Assembly: GCA_003963075.1 (NCBI GenBank)
Contig: RXJV01000030.1
Span: 1 to 44,516 of the forward strand
Source of the DNA: Burkholderiales bacterium
GTDB lineage: Bacteria > Pseudomonadota > Gammaproteobacteria > Burkholderiales > Burkholderiaceae_C
Direction of reading: 5' to 3'
DNA: 44,516 nucleotides
Below, piece after piece: positions 28,344-37,371 of this stretch (the stretch's first letter is position 1; each line of letters starts with the position of its first letter). The notes beneath the pieces were generated by a model. It made no database searches. It was given only the letters and a program-made list of their open reading frames with translations, and was not told where the DNA came from. Both the position numbers and the translations under genes were made by a program.

Positions 28344-28993
28344 GGATCGGAGGCTTGCGGGGTGCTGCGACGGGCACACGCGTCTTGCAGCACATCATGG
28401 AACCGTTGCGCCGCCACGTCGAGACGCCACGGCGCCCATGGCACACCGCCATACCGGGCGGCCAGCGGATCAGCGTCGATGATGGGCGCTTCGATTCGCA
28501 GGATGTCGCGAACCTCCCCGTGAGTCCAGCCCACGCAATGCACCGCTTCGCTGGCCGCCGCCGCCAGATCGGCCTGCTTGTGCAGCCGGTAGCGTTCGGG
28601 TGTCCAGGGCGGCAGTTCGTAGCGCTGTGCAACGACCTGCATAAGGCGGTTGGCAACCGCGCGGAAGGGCTCACCCAGAACTGCCTTGAGCGGCGATATG
28701 CAGTCGAACCCCAGAAACCCCTCTTCCGCGTCGTGCAGCACTTCCAACAGTTCTTCCTCGGGGCTCAGCGGGCCTGATGCGGCCATGCGCCGCAGTTCCA
28801 ACACCAGCAGCGAATGCTGCGCGACTGACAGGGGCAGCGGCCAGGCGGATTCGCCGCCCCAGCGCGCCGTGCGCGACAGGCGCACCGCCAAGTCCATGTC
28901 GGTCCATGTGTCAGGACTCGGATTGATCAGATCGAGGTGTGCACCGGAGGGCAGACGCATCCAGGCGCGTGAAAGCGAGGTGCTGGAAGTCAT
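28337..28993 (-). CDS. HD-domain phosphohydrolase-like protein
   Basis: In this 218-residue protein the motif order VAQHSLLVLEL (metal His, near 58), LEVLHDAEEGFLGFDCISPL (HD pair, near 86) and a late Asp in HKQADLAAAA fits the HD phosphohydrolase fold, near the YfbR 5'-nucleotidase group. Similar proteins are frequent on conjugative elements, where their substrate is unknown. The gene lies 37 bp downstream of mmsB on the same strand and may be read through from that operon, though it has no evident link to valine catabolism. Confidence 0.7.
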   Translation of the reverse strand: MTSSTSLSRAWMRLPSGAHLDLINPSPDTWTDMDLAVRLSRTARWGGESAWPLPLSVAQHSLLVLELRRMAASGPLSPEEELLEVLHDAEEGFLGFDCISPLKAVLGEPFRAVANRLMQVVAQRYELPPWTPERYRLHKQADLAAAASEAVHCVGWTHGEVRDILRIEAPIIDADPLAARYGGVPWAPWRLDVAAQRFHDVLQDACARRSTPQASDPQ

Positions 28994-29030
28994 CTATTCA
29001 TTGTGACGGCCCCTGCCGTGGCGAAGCAGA

Positions 29031-29930
29031 TTAGACCTTCTCGCTGACAAGTTTGACCACGCTGGAGAAGTCCAGGCTGCCGCGGCCAGCCTGTTTGTTC
29101 AGTGCGTAGAGGTTGCGTGCCAGCTCGCCCAGCGGGATCGTCGCACCGACGCCCATCGCCGCCTCGACCGCCAAGCCCAGGTCTTTCAGCATCAGGTCGT
29201 TGCCGAAGCCGCCCGTGTAGCCGCGCGACGCTGGCGCGTTCTCCAGCACGCCGGGCCAGGGGTTGCAGACCTCGGTGGCCCAACTGCGGCCGGTGCTGAC
29301 GGCCATCATCTGCGACAGCACTTTGGCGTCCAGTCCATGCGCGACACCCAGCGCGAGCGCCTCGCCAGTGACGGCCATGATGACGCCCAGCGCCATGTTG
29401 TTGCACAGCTTGGCGACTTGGCCGGCGCTGTTGCTGCCCATATGGAAGATGTTCTTGCCCATGGCCAGGAGAACTGGCCGCGCGCGCTCCAGAACCTGGG
29501 CTTCTCCGCCGACGATGAAGGTCAGCGTGCCAGCGGCGGCTCCGGCCGTACCACCGGAGACTGGGGCGTCCAGCATCGCCACGCCGCGCGCGGCAGCGGC
29601 CTGCGACACCTTGAACGCCGACGCTGGTGCAATGGTGCTGCAGTCAATAACCAGCGTGCCGTGGGACAGTATGGTGAGCAGGCCATCGTCGCCCAAGTAC
29701 AGCGACTCCACATGTCTGCTGGCCGGCAGCATAGAGATGACGATCTCGGCTGCGTCCACGGCCGCGGCGGCCGATGCGGCGATGGTGACGCCCGGCTGCC
29801 CTGCGGCCTTCGCGCAGGCCTCAGAGCTGAGGTCGAAGGCATGGATCGCGTAGCCGGCCTTGGCGAGGTTCACGGCCATCGGGCCGCCCATGTTGCCCAG
29901 GCCCAAAAAGGCGATGTGAGGTGTCGTCAT
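29031..29930 (-). CDS. mmsB: 3-hydroxyisobutyrate dehydrogenase MmsB
   Basis: This 299-residue NAD-dependent enzyme oxidises 3-hydroxyisobutyrate to methylmalonate semialdehyde in valine breakdown. The N-terminal Rossmann motif is FLGLGNMGGPMAVNLAKAGY. The substrate site DAPVSGGTAGAAAGTLTFIV and the catalytic-lysine segment GQVAKLCNNMALG follow, all typical of the beta-hydroxyacid dehydrogenase family. Length is normal. It is the last pathway gene of the leftward operon, 26 bp after the 3-hydroxyisobutyryl-CoA hydrolase gene. Confidence 0.92.
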   Translation of the reverse strand: MTTPHIAFLGLGNMGGPMAVNLAKAGYAIHAFDLSSEACAKAAGQPGVTIAASAAAAVDAAEIVISMLPASRHVESLYLGDDGLLTILSHGTLVIDCSTIAPASAFKVSQAAAARGVAMLDAPVSGGTAGAAAGTLTFIVGGEAQVLERARPVLLAMGKNIFHMGSNSAGQVAKLCNNMALGVIMAVTGEALALGVAHGLDAKVLSQMMAVSTGRSWATEVCNPWPGVLENAPASRGYTGGFGNDLMLKDLGLAVEAAMGVGATIPLGELARNLYALNKQAGRGSLDFSSVVKLVSEKV

Positions 29931-29956
29931 GGTCTTGTCTCCGTATGTGGTGTCGT

Positions 29957-31090
29957 TCAGAACAAGTCCGCGAGCGGGTTAGTGCCGCGCGGCTGCAGAT
30001 GGGCAGCGACGTGTGCACGCCAGCCCACTTCATCCAATGCGTCAAGGGTGGCTGGCTGCCAGCGTGGCTGCTTGTCCTTGTCGACCAGCAATGCGCGCAC
30101 GCCCTCGGCGAAGTCCGCGTGCATGCAGCAACCCACCGAGGCTTGCCATTCGAGACGAAAAACCTCGGCCAGGGAGCCGTGGCGCAGCCGTCGCTGCAAC
30201 GCCAGCGCCAGCTCGGCCGAGCTTGGGGAGCCTTTGGTGAAGGCGGTGCCGGCCTGGGCCAACCAAGGATCGGCATCCGCCGTCAAGGCGGTAAGGCGTG
30301 GCGCCAGATCCTGCAAGCGCTGGTGCTGACCAACCAGCTCGCGAATACGATCACGGTGCTCGCGGACCGGCGACGCCGGAAGTTCGGTCGGCCGAAGCGC
30401 TTTGGCCTGCAAGAGCCGGCTCAGCGCGGCACGATCGGTTTCGGCATCGCCTTGCCAAAGGGCGGCTGCGATGGCTTTCAGCACGGCACCCTGGTCTTCG
30501 TGCCGCAGCACGAAGTCGGCCAATTGGACCTCCAGCGCGTCGGCGGCGTTCAGCGAAACACCGGTCAGCGCCAAGAACTCGCCCAGGCCACCGGGCAGGC
30601 GCGCGAGGAACCAACTGCCGCCCACATCCGGGTAGAGGCCGATGGTGATCTCAGGCATCGCCAGCCGCGTCTTCAACGTCGCAACTCGGTGAGAGGCGCC
30701 AGCCATCAGCCCAATACCACCGCCCATCACGATGCCGTGGCCCCAGCACACAATGGGCTTGGGATAGGTGTGGATGAGATAGTCCAGCCGGTACTCGCGC
30801 TCGAAGAAGGCCGCGGGCTCGGCCGGCACCTCGCCTCGCGGCGTGGCCTTGATGGCGCCATAGAGGCCCACCACGTCGCCACCGGCGCAGAAGGCCTTGT
30901 CACCCGCCGCGTCGAGCCAGACGCCGGCAATTTGAGGGTCGACCGCCCAGGCGCGCAACTGTGCATCCAGGAGATCCACCATCGGCAGCGACAGTGCATT
31001 GAGGCTAGCCGGCGCATTCAGTGTCGCGCGACCGAAGCAGTGGCTGCCAGCGGTCGCGATCTCGGAAAACAAGACAGGCGCGTCGCTCAT
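29957..31090 (-). CDS. 3-hydroxyisobutyryl-CoA hydrolase (crotonase family)
   Basis: This 377-residue protein is longer than ordinary enoyl-CoA hydratases, as expected for HIBYL-CoA hydrolases. Family text includes FCAGGDVVGLYGAIK, GIVMGGGIGLMAGASHRVAT (oxyanion hole), MPEITIGLYPDVGGSWFLAR (catalytic Glu and Asp region) and a C-terminal FAEGVRALLVDKDKQPRW. It releases free 3-hydroxyisobutyrate for MmsB. The ATG at 31090 overlaps the stop of the enoyl-CoA hydratase gene (TAATG), so the two are translationally coupled. A longer start at 31105 is unlikely. Confidence 0.88.
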   Translation of the reverse strand: MSDAPVLFSEIATAGSHCFGRATLNAPASLNALSLPMVDLLDAQLRAWAVDPQIAGVWLDAAGDKAFCAGGDVVGLYGAIKATPRGEVPAEPAAFFEREYRLDYLIHTYPKPIVCWGHGIVMGGGIGLMAGASHRVATLKTRLAMPEITIGLYPDVGGSWFLARLPGGLGEFLALTGVSLNAADALEVQLADFVLRHEDQGAVLKAIAAALWQGDAETDRAALSRLLQAKALRPTELPASPVREHRDRIRELVGQHQRLQDLAPRLTALTADADPWLAQAGTAFTKGSPSSAELALALQRRLRHGSLAEVFRLEWQASVGCCMHADFAEGVRALLVDKDKQPRWQPATLDALDEVGWRAHVAAHLQPRGTNPLADLF

Positions 31091-31878
31091 TAGCCGTTCT
31101 TCCACTGTGGTGCGCGCTTGGAGAGGAAGGCGCCCACGCCTTCACGCTGATCCTCGGTATCGAAGAGAGCGACGAACGCCTCACGCTCAGATGGCAACTG
31201 GCCATGCGGGCCAGCGTAGCGTGCTCCCTGGATTAGGCGCTTGCAGGCGCGCACGGCGCTGGGGCTCTGCTTGGCAACCTTGTCGGCCAGCGCGAGTGCG
31301 GTAGCCAGGCCCTGACCCTTCTCGGCCAGTTCATCGGCCAGGCCAATTCGCAGCGCCGTGGCGGCGTCTACGCGTTCACCGAGCAGCACCATGCGCTTGG
31401 CCCAGCTCTCGCCGATGGTCCAGGACAACCACTGCGTGCCGCCCGCGCAAGGCAGTAGACCCACGCTGGCTTCGGGCAGCGCGAGCTGCGCATGCGATTC
31501 GACGACGCGCAAGTCGCAGGCCAACGCGCATTCCAGCCCACCACCCATCGCATAGCCGTTGATGGCGGCGATGCTGACGCCCCGGAAGGCGGCCAGCGTC
31601 TCGAAGGCTTCTCCGAAGCGCTGGGCCATCGTCGCGGCGCGTCCCTTGTCGCCATCGGCGAAGAGCTTCAGGTCAGCACCGGCGCTGAAGAACTTTTCGC
31701 CGTCGCCAGTGACAACCAACGCATAGATGTCGCGGTCGGCGTCGAGGTCGCGCACGAGACGCGCGAGCCCGGTCAGGCTCTCGGCCGTCCAGGTATGGGC
31801 AGGCGGGTTGTGCAGCGTGATGAGAGCCGTATGGCCGCGCTTTTCGAGCAGCAGGCCGGGGTAGTCTTGGGTGGTCAT
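31090..31878 (-). CDS. enoyl-CoA hydratase (methacrylyl-CoA hydration)
   Basis: This is a 262-residue crotonase-fold enzyme. FSAGADLKLFADGDK and INGYAMGGGLECALACDLRV form the CoA-binding and oxyanion regions, and LPEASVGLLPCAGGTQWLSW carries the second catalytic-site loop. Its place between the acyl-CoA dehydrogenase and 3-hydroxyisobutyryl-CoA hydrolase genes makes methacrylyl-CoA the likely substrate. ATG 31878 is chosen because the preceding 49 codons lie within the neighbouring gene and are not family-like. Confidence 0.9.
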   Translation of the reverse strand: MTTQDYPGLLLEKRGHTALITLHNPPAHTWTAESLTGLARLVRDLDADRDIYALVVTGDGEKFFSAGADLKLFADGDKGRAATMAQRFGEAFETLAAFRGVSIAAINGYAMGGGLECALACDLRVVESHAQLALPEASVGLLPCAGGTQWLSWTIGESWAKRMVLLGERVDAATALRIGLADELAEKGQGLATALALADKVAKQSPSAVRACKRLIQGARYAGPHGQLPSEREAFVALFDTEDQREGVGAFLSKRAPQWKNG

Positions 31879-31894
31879 GGTTGGTGGGAGTGGG

Positions 31895-33055
31895 TTAGCG
31901 GATCGCGTCGCCCGCGTCTTCCTGCAGCACACGGCGGGAGACGATGACGCGCATGATTTCGTTGGTGCCTTCGAGAATCTGGTGCACGCGGGTGTCGCGT
32001 GCCAGCCGTTCCAGCGGAAACTCATTCAGGTAGCCATAGCCACCGTGCAGTTGCAGGGCTTCGTTGCAGACGGCGAAACCAATGTCGGTGGCGAAGCGCT
32101 TGGCCATCGCGCAGTAGGTGCAGGCCTCAACGTGGCACGCATCCAACTTGAATGCCGCCAGGCGCACCATCTGGCGCGCGGCAACCAGCTCGGTAGCCAT
32201 GTCCGCCAAGCGGAACTGCAACGCCTGCAGACTGGCCAGCGGCTGGCCGAACTGCTGGCGCTCGTGCAGGTAACGCCGCGCGGCGTCAAGCGCGCCCTGC
32301 GCGCCGCCAACGGAGCAGGTCGCAATGTTGATGCGTCCGCCGTCCAGCCCCTTCATCGCAATGCGGAAGCCCTGGCCTTCCTCGCCCAGCAGGCATTCGG
32401 GGCCGACGCGAACGTTGTCGAACGCGATGGCGCGTGTGGGCTGGCTGTTCCAACCCATCTTGTGCTCCTTCTTGCCGTAGCTGACGCCTAGCGCATCGGC
32501 TGGCACTGCGAAGGCCGAGATGCCGGCCGGTCCGGCGCCGCCGGTGCGCGCCATCAGCACCAGCACGTCGGTGACACCGGCGCCAGAGATGAAGGCCTTG
32601 CCCCCGTTGATGACCCAGTGCTCGCCGTCCCATTCCGCCTTCGTCTTCAGCGCGCCAGCATCGGAGCCGGCACCGGGTTCGGTCAGGCAGTAGGAGGCGA
32701 GTTTGCGGCCGCTGGCCAGATCGTGTCCCCAGCGCTCGCAAACGGCATCGCTGCCCCAGCTACCCAGCATCCACGTGGCCATGTTGTGGATGGTGATGAA
32801 GGCTGTCGTCGATGGATCGACCGCGGCCAGTTCCTCGAAGACGACGGTGGCATCCAGCCGCGGCAGCGCGAGGCCACCGATGCGCTCGGGCGCGTACAGC
32901 CCGCAGAAGCCCAGCTCGCCCGCTGCCGCGATGGCCTGACGCGGGAATGCCTGCTCGCGGTCCCACTGGGCCGCGAACGGCGCCAGCTCGCTGCGGGCAA
33001 ACGTGCGCGCAGCCTCCCCAAAGGCGCGTTGTTCTTCGTTCAGCTCGAATTCCAT
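31895..33055 (-). CDS. acyl-CoA dehydrogenase (probable isobutyryl-CoA dehydrogenase)
   Basis: This 386-residue flavoenzyme should oxidise isobutyryl-CoA to methacrylyl-CoA. Family signatures are CLTEPGAGSDAGALKTKAEW (FAD/substrate segment near 135-155), GFRIAMKGLDGGRINIA and LHGGYGYLNEFPLERLARDT with the C-terminal EGTNEIMRVIVSR. Substrate assignment rests on operon context: it sits between mmsA (18 bp upstream) and the enoyl-CoA hydratase (16 bp downstream). Length and motif order are normal. Confidence 0.9.
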   Translation of the reverse strand: MEFELNEEQRAFGEAARTFARSELAPFAAQWDREQAFPRQAIAAAGELGFCGLYAPERIGGLALPRLDATVVFEELAAVDPSTTAFITIHNMATWMLGSWGSDAVCERWGHDLASGRKLASYCLTEPGAGSDAGALKTKAEWDGEHWVINGGKAFISGAGVTDVLVLMARTGGAGPAGISAFAVPADALGVSYGKKEHKMGWNSQPTRAIAFDNVRVGPECLLGEEGQGFRIAMKGLDGGRINIATCSVGGAQGALDAARRYLHERQQFGQPLASLQALQFRLADMATELVAARQMVRLAAFKLDACHVEACTYCAMAKRFATDIGFAVCNEALQLHGGYGYLNEFPLERLARDTRVHQILEGTNEIMRVIVSRRVLQEDAGDAIR

Positions 33056-33073
33056 CGCGGTGCCGGCTCGGGC

Positions 33074-34582
33074 TTACTTCAACGCAATGGTCGTGTTGAC
33101 GCCCGTGCTGACGTCGTCCTCGAACCAGCGCGCGGTGACCGTCTTGGTCTGCGTGTAGAAAAGGACCACTTGTTTGCCGTAGGGGCCCAGGTCGCCCAGC
33201 TTGGAGCCGCGTGAGCCGGTAAACGAGAAGAGCGGCACAGGCACTGGGATAGGCACGTTGATGCCCACCTGGCCCACCTCGATCTCCTCCTCGAACTTGC
33301 GAGCCGCCGCGCCCGACTGCGTGAAGATGGCCGTGCCGTTGCCGTTCGGGTTGGCGTTGGTGATCGCGATGGCCTCATCCATCGTCTCGGCCTCTACGAT
33401 GCACAGCACCGGGCCGAAGATTTCCTGCTCGTAGACCGACATGCCCGGCCTCACGCCGCTGAAGATGGTCGGGCCGACGAAGTTGCCTTCCTTCAGTGCG
33501 CCGGGCAGCGACGGTATGCGGCCGTCTAACTCCAGCTGGGCGCCGTCCTCGACACCTCGGGCGATCAACGCCTCGACGCGCTCGCGCGCTGCACAGGAGA
33601 TCAGCGGGCCGACGTCCGTTGATGCCGAGTCGCCGGCACCCACGCTGAGCTTCTTGGCGCGCGCCACCAGGTCAGGCACCCACTTGCGGGCTTCGCCCAC
33701 CAGCACGGCCACCGAAACCGCCATGCAGCGCTGGCCGGCAGCGCCGAAAGCAGCACCGGCAAGCGCGTTGAGCGTCTGCTCCTTGTGTGCGTCCGGCAGC
33801 ACGATGGCGTGGTTTTTCGCGCCCATCATGCACTGCACACGCTTGCCGGCCAGGCTGGCGCGCTCGTAGACGTGCGTGCCCACACGGGTGGAGCCGACGA
33901 AGGAGATCGCTTTCACGTCCGGGTGGTCGCACAGCGCGTTGACGACGTGCTCGCCACCGTGCACCACGTTCAGTACGCCGGGCGGGACGCCGGCTTCCAG
34001 CGCCAGTTCCACAAGGCGCATCGTCACCAGCGGGTCCTGCTCCGAGGGCTTGAGCACGAAGGTGTTGCCGGTGGCGATGGCCATCGGAAACATCCACAGC
34101 GGGATCATGGCTGGAAAGTTGAATGGTGTGATGCCGGCGCACACACCCAGGGGCTGCAGCAGCGTGTAGGTGTCTACCCCGCCGGCCACGTTGTGGGCGC
34201 GCTCGCCCATCTGCAAGCTGCCGATGTTGGCGGCGTGCTCCACCACTTCGAGGCCGCGGAACACGTCGCCCTCGGCATCAGCCAGCGTCTTGCCCTGCTC
34301 GGCGGTCAGCGTTGCGGCGAGGGATTTGATGTTGTCGCGGATGAGTTGCTGCAGCTTCAGGAAGATGCGCGCGCGCTGGCCGATGGGCGTCTTACGCCAG
34401 GTCTTGAAAGCGGCCTGGGCCGACGCGATGGCCGCTGCGACCTCATCGGCCGTGGCCATGGGCACGCGCGCCAGGCGTTCCTGGGTGGCCGGGTTGACCA
34501 CCTCGCGCCATTCGGTGCTCTTGGATTGCACGAATTCGCCGTTGATTAGCAACGGAACATGGGGCAGGTTATCGCGGCTCAT
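33074..34582 (-). CDS. mmsA: methylmalonate-semialdehyde dehydrogenase MmsA
   Basis: This 502-residue CoA-acylating aldehyde dehydrogenase converts methylmalonate semialdehyde to propionyl-CoA. Typical MMSDH text includes [20 protein letters not shown], the NAD loop [16 protein letters not shown], the catalytic cysteine in [14 protein letters not shown] and [18 protein letters not shown] near the C-terminus. ATG 34582 ([12 protein letters not shown]) is chosen over an in-frame start at 34603. It is the first gene of the leftward valine operon and is divergent from the ScfR-type regulator. Confidence 0.95.
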   Translation of the reverse strand: MSRDNLPHVPLLINGEFVQSKSTEWREVVNPATQERLARVPMATADEVAAAIASAQAAFKTWRKTPIGQRARIFLKLQQLIRDNIKSLAATLTAEQGKTLADAEGDVFRGLEVVEHAANIGSLQMGERAHNVAGGVDTYTLLQPLGVCAGITPFNFPAMIPLWMFPMAIATGNTFVLKPSEQDPLVTMRLVELALEAGVPPGVLNVVHGGEHVVNALCDHPDVKAISFVGSTRVGTHVYERASLAGKRVQCMMGAKNHAIVLPDAHKEQTLNALAGAAFGAAGQRCMAVSVAVLVGEARKWVPDLVARAKKLSVGAGDSASTDVGPLISCAARERVEALIARGVEDGAQLELDGRIPSLPGALKEGNFVGPTIFSGVRPGMSVYEQEIFGPVLCIVEAETMDEAIAITNANPNGNGTAIFTQSGAAARKFEEEIEVGQVGINVPIPVPVPLFSFTGSRGSKLGDLGPYGKQVVLFYTQTKTVTARWFEDDVSTGVNTTIALK

Positions 34583-34632
34583 GAAGTCTCCTAGACAGGT
34601 CAATTGATTTCACACAGAATCTATCCACACGC

Positions 34633-34663
34633 TTCACATCGATCAACAAGTGGTTGATGTGAA
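34633..34663. promoter_or_regulatory. inverted repeat in mmsA-regulator gap
   Basis: TTCACATC (34633-34640) and GATGTGAA (34656-34663) are perfect inverted arms, and a nested pair ATCAAC/GTTGAT (34642, 34653) is centred two bases away. The position in the divergent gap fits an operator for the valine operon and its regulator. Which protein binds is unknown. Confidence 0.5.
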
Positions 34664-36185
34664 AAGGAAAAACTGCAAATCACTTCGCAATCAATCCGTG
34701 AAAGCTGCGAACTTTGCAAAGTCGGATGCACCCGGCCGAAAGCTCTTCGTCGGCCCGCGCCTGCGCCGGCTGCGCGAACAACTGGGCTGGAACCAGAGCC
34801 AACTCGCGGCCCGGCTGGAGCTGTCGCTGAGCTACATCTCCCAGATCGAGACCAACCAACGACCCGTCACGGCCGGCGTGCTGCTCAAGCTGGCCGAGGT
34901 CTTCGGCGGCGACGTCGCGCAGTTCTCTGAGGAGCAGGACAAGCGGCTGCTCACCGAGCTGGATGCCGCGCTGAACGACCGCACGCTCGGCCACGACCCT
35001 CCTCATGCCGCTCAGCTTGCCCGCCTCGTTGAGCAGGCGCCCGAACTGGCCGAGGCTTATGTGGCGCTGTACCAGCGCCATCAGCGCCTGCAGGATGAGC
35101 ACGCCCAACTCATCGACCGCTTCTACGGCGAGCAGGGACAGGATCTCGGTACCGGCCAGCCTCCCGCGTGGACGGCGCCGCTGCCGCACGAAGAAGTGCG
35201 CGACTTCTTCAACCGGCGCAACAACTACATTGACGGGTTGGATCGCTTGGCCGAAGCGCTCGCGCAGGATCTGGTGCTACAGCCAGCCGAGCGTGCCGCG
35301 TCGCTACGCGAGGCCCTGCTGCAACGCTGCGGCGTGACCGTCGAGCCGCTAACTGACCCAGGCGACGCTGGCCTGCTGCGTCACTACGATGCCCGCCGCC
35401 GACGCCTAAGCCTGCCGTCGCATCTGACTGATGCACAACAAGCCTTCCAGATGGCCACGCAGTACGCGCTGCTGGCTGCGGCCGACGCCTTCGCCGCCGA
35501 AGTTCGCGAAGCTGGCTTCTCCGATGATGCAACGCGCGCGCTGGCCCGCCAGGGCCTGGCCCACTACTTCGCTGGTGCGGTGCTGCTGCCCTACGGGGCC
35601 TTCCTCGACGCCGCGCGCGGCTGCCGCTATGACGTGGAGTTGCTGCAGCAGCGCTTCCACGTCAGCTTCGAGACCATCTGCCACCGACTGTCCACGCTGC
35701 AGCGCAATGGGGCTCGCGGCGTACCGTTCTACTTCGTGCGAGTCGACCAGGCGGGCAATATCTCCAAGCGCCAGAGTGCCACGAGCTTCCATTTCGCCCG
35801 CCACGGTGGCGCCTGCCCGCTGTGGAACGTACATGAGGCCTTCGCCCAGCCCGGCCGCATCCTGACCCAGATCGCCGAGATGCCCGATGGCAGCCGCTTC
35901 TTCGGCATCGCCCGCACCATCGAGCGGCACGGCAGCGGTGGCTTTCGGGCTCAGCGCAAGCTCTTTGCCATTGGCCTGGGCTGCGATCTCGCGCATGCGC
36001 GTGAGCTTGTCTATGCGGACGGACTGGACTTCGGCCGCTCAGCACAGGCTGTACTCATTGGGCCCGGTTGTCGCGTGTGTCCGCGGGAGCACTGCGTACA
36101 GCGAGCGTTCCCTCCGGCGGGCAAGCTGCTGGTAGCAGACAGCGACAGGGAGTCGCTGGTGTCGTACAGGTTCAGTCCTGGCTAA
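34650..36185 (+). CDS. ScfR/RamB-type XRE-family regulator of short-chain acyl metabolism
   Basis: This protein of up to 511 residues has an N-terminal XRE helix-turn-helix (PRLRRLREQLGWNQSQLAAR, then LSYISQIETNQRPVTAGVLL), an IrrE-like middle domain and a C-terminal DUF2083-type domain with clustered cysteines (GPGCRVCPREHC). The family senses short-chain acyl-CoAs and controls propionate, acetate or branched-chain catabolism (PrpR, RamB, MccR). Divergent placement makes the mmsA operon its likely target. The start is uncertain: GTG 34650, 34659 or 34698, none with a good Shine-Dalgarno. Confidence 0.8.
   Translation: MVDVKRKNCKSLRNQSVKAANFAKSDAPGRKLFVGPRLRRLREQLGWNQSQLAARLELSLSYISQIETNQRPVTAGVLLKLAEVFGGDVAQFSEEQDKRLLTELDAALNDRTLGHDPPHAAQLARLVEQAPELAEAYVALYQRHQRLQDEHAQLIDRFYGEQGQDLGTGQPPAWTAPLPHEEVRDFFNRRNNYIDGLDRLAEALAQDLVLQPAERAASLREALLQRCGVTVEPLTDPGDAGLLRHYDARRRRLSLPSHLTDAQQAFQMATQYALLAAADAFAAEVREAGFSDDATRALARQGLAHYFAGAVLLPYGAFLDAARGCRYDVELLQQRFHVSFETICHRLSTLQRNGARGVPFYFVRVDQAGNISKRQSATSFHFARHGGACPLWNVHEAFAQPGRILTQIAEMPDGSRFFGIARTIERHGSGGFRAQRKLFAIGLGCDLAHARELVYADGLDFGRSAQAVLIGPGCRVCPREHCVQRAFPPAGKLLVADSDRESLVSYRFSPG
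34711..34722. promoter_or_regulatory. TTTGCAAA palindrome, candidate ScfR-type operator
   Basis: ACTTTGCAAAGT is a perfect 12-bp palindrome containing TTTGCAAA, the core bound by RamB/PrpR-type regulators. Weaker look-alikes (ACTGCAAA near 34672, ACTTCGCAA near 34682) lie upstream. It falls at the very start of the regulator's reading frame. Confidence 0.5.
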
Positions 36186-36456
36186 CGACATGACAGAGCA
36201 TTTGGCCGAAGCAGCATGGCGTGCGACTGTCAGAAATCGTATGCGGCCTGTCGGGATTGGTGTGGTGTAGCACTAGCCTCTTGTCTCCTCAGTGCCCGCA
36301 GGTTGATTCGGCCGCCAGCATTCGGGTTCAGTGCTGCTGGCCAGCGCGCGCGTCCGTCGCACTGGCACTGGGGCGCACGCCTGGCAACCGGCGCCACCCT
36401 CCCAGCGCGCTGCGCGTGTTGGACGTGTATGGCCTGATAGATGGGAGAAAACAAAT
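36186..36456. other. intergenic gap before the ICE control module
   Basis: No convincing gene is present in these 271 bases, which separate the cargo regulator from the LysR gene. Short overlapping open frames (36216-36460) have poor composition. GGGAGA about 10 bases before 36457 is the ribosome binding site of the LysR gene. No terminator hairpin with a T-run is seen. Confidence 0.5.
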
Positions 36457-37371
36457 ATGAACATGCGTCATATCGAGGCGTTCATCGCGGTGGCCGGTGA
36501 ACTGCACTTCGGCCGGGCCGCGAAGCGCCTGCACATCGAGCAGTCGCCACTATCGCGCCGGATCGGTCGCCTGGAAGCCGACCTTGGCGTGACCTTGCTC
36601 CACCGCAACGGACGCGGCGTGCGTCTGACCACAGCCGGGCAGGTATTCCTGGAAGATGCCCGGCGTGTGATGCTGGCCTGCGAGCAGGCGCAGGCCCGCG
36701 CGCGGGCCGTCGCGGCGGGCTATCACGGCACGCTGCGCATCGGGCTGGCGGGCGACATCGGGCGCACGCGTCTGGCGGCGCTGCTTGCGCTGTGCCGCCA
36801 GGAGGCGCCGGAGGTCTGCATCCGGCTGTCCGAAGTGCCGTTGGCGCAACTCCTGGACGGGCTCGCTGCGAGCTTCTTCGACGCCGGCCTTGCGTCGGTC
36901 GGACACGTGGAAGGCGAGATCGTGGCGGTGCCGCTGTGGCGCGACCCGTTCCTGGTGGCCTTGCCGGCGCGGCACCCACTGCTGGCATACAAGGAAGTTC
37001 CGCTGCAGGAAGTGGTGAAGTATTCGCTGGTGCTGTGCGACCCGCAGGTGTGCGACGGTTGCCACGAGCAGCGGGAACATCTGTTCCGCTCCGCAGGCGT
37101 GCGGCCGACGATCACCGAGTGCGTCAGCACCCATTCGCTGATGCTGGCCCTGGTGGCCGCGGGCTATGGCGTGGGCTTTTCCAGCGCGGCGCATCTCGAA
37201 GGCTGCACGCAAGCCGATGTGGTGGCACGACCGCTTGCAGAACGGGACGCCTCGTTGACGACGCATCTGCTGCGGCCGCATGGCGTCATACCGGAACCCT
37301 TGCGTCAATTCATCGACCGCGCGGAACGGGTTGCTGGCACACAAGATGCTGGCGATCAACGTCCGGTATGA
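36457..37371 (+). CDS. LysR-family regulator, BisR-like ICE activator candidate
   Basis: In this 304-residue protein the winged helix-turn-helix spans residues 1-60 (RHIEAFIAVAGELHFGRAAK, then IEQSPLSRRIGRLEADLGV), and the effector domain reads HGTLRIGLAGDIGRTRLAAL onward. It stands upstream of alpA-parA-shi-parB in the position where ICEclc encodes BisR, the LysR activator that turns on the alpA operon and transfer competence. Homology to BisR is inferred from position and family, not from an alignment. ATG 36457 has GGGAGA upstream; a longer frame from 36331 is not protein-like. Confidence 0.8.
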   Translation: MNMRHIEAFIAVAGELHFGRAAKRLHIEQSPLSRRIGRLEADLGVTLLHRNGRGVRLTTAGQVFLEDARRVMLACEQAQARARAVAAGYHGTLRIGLAGDIGRTRLAALLALCRQEAPEVCIRLSEVPLAQLLDGLAASFFDAGLASVGHVEGEIVAVPLWRDPFLVALPARHPLLAYKEVPLQEVVKYSLVLCDPQVCDGCHEQREHLFRSAGVRPTITECVSTHSLMLALVAAGYGVGFSSAAHLEGCTQADVVARPLAERDASLTTHLLRPHGVIPEPLRQFIDRAERVAGTQDAGDQRPV

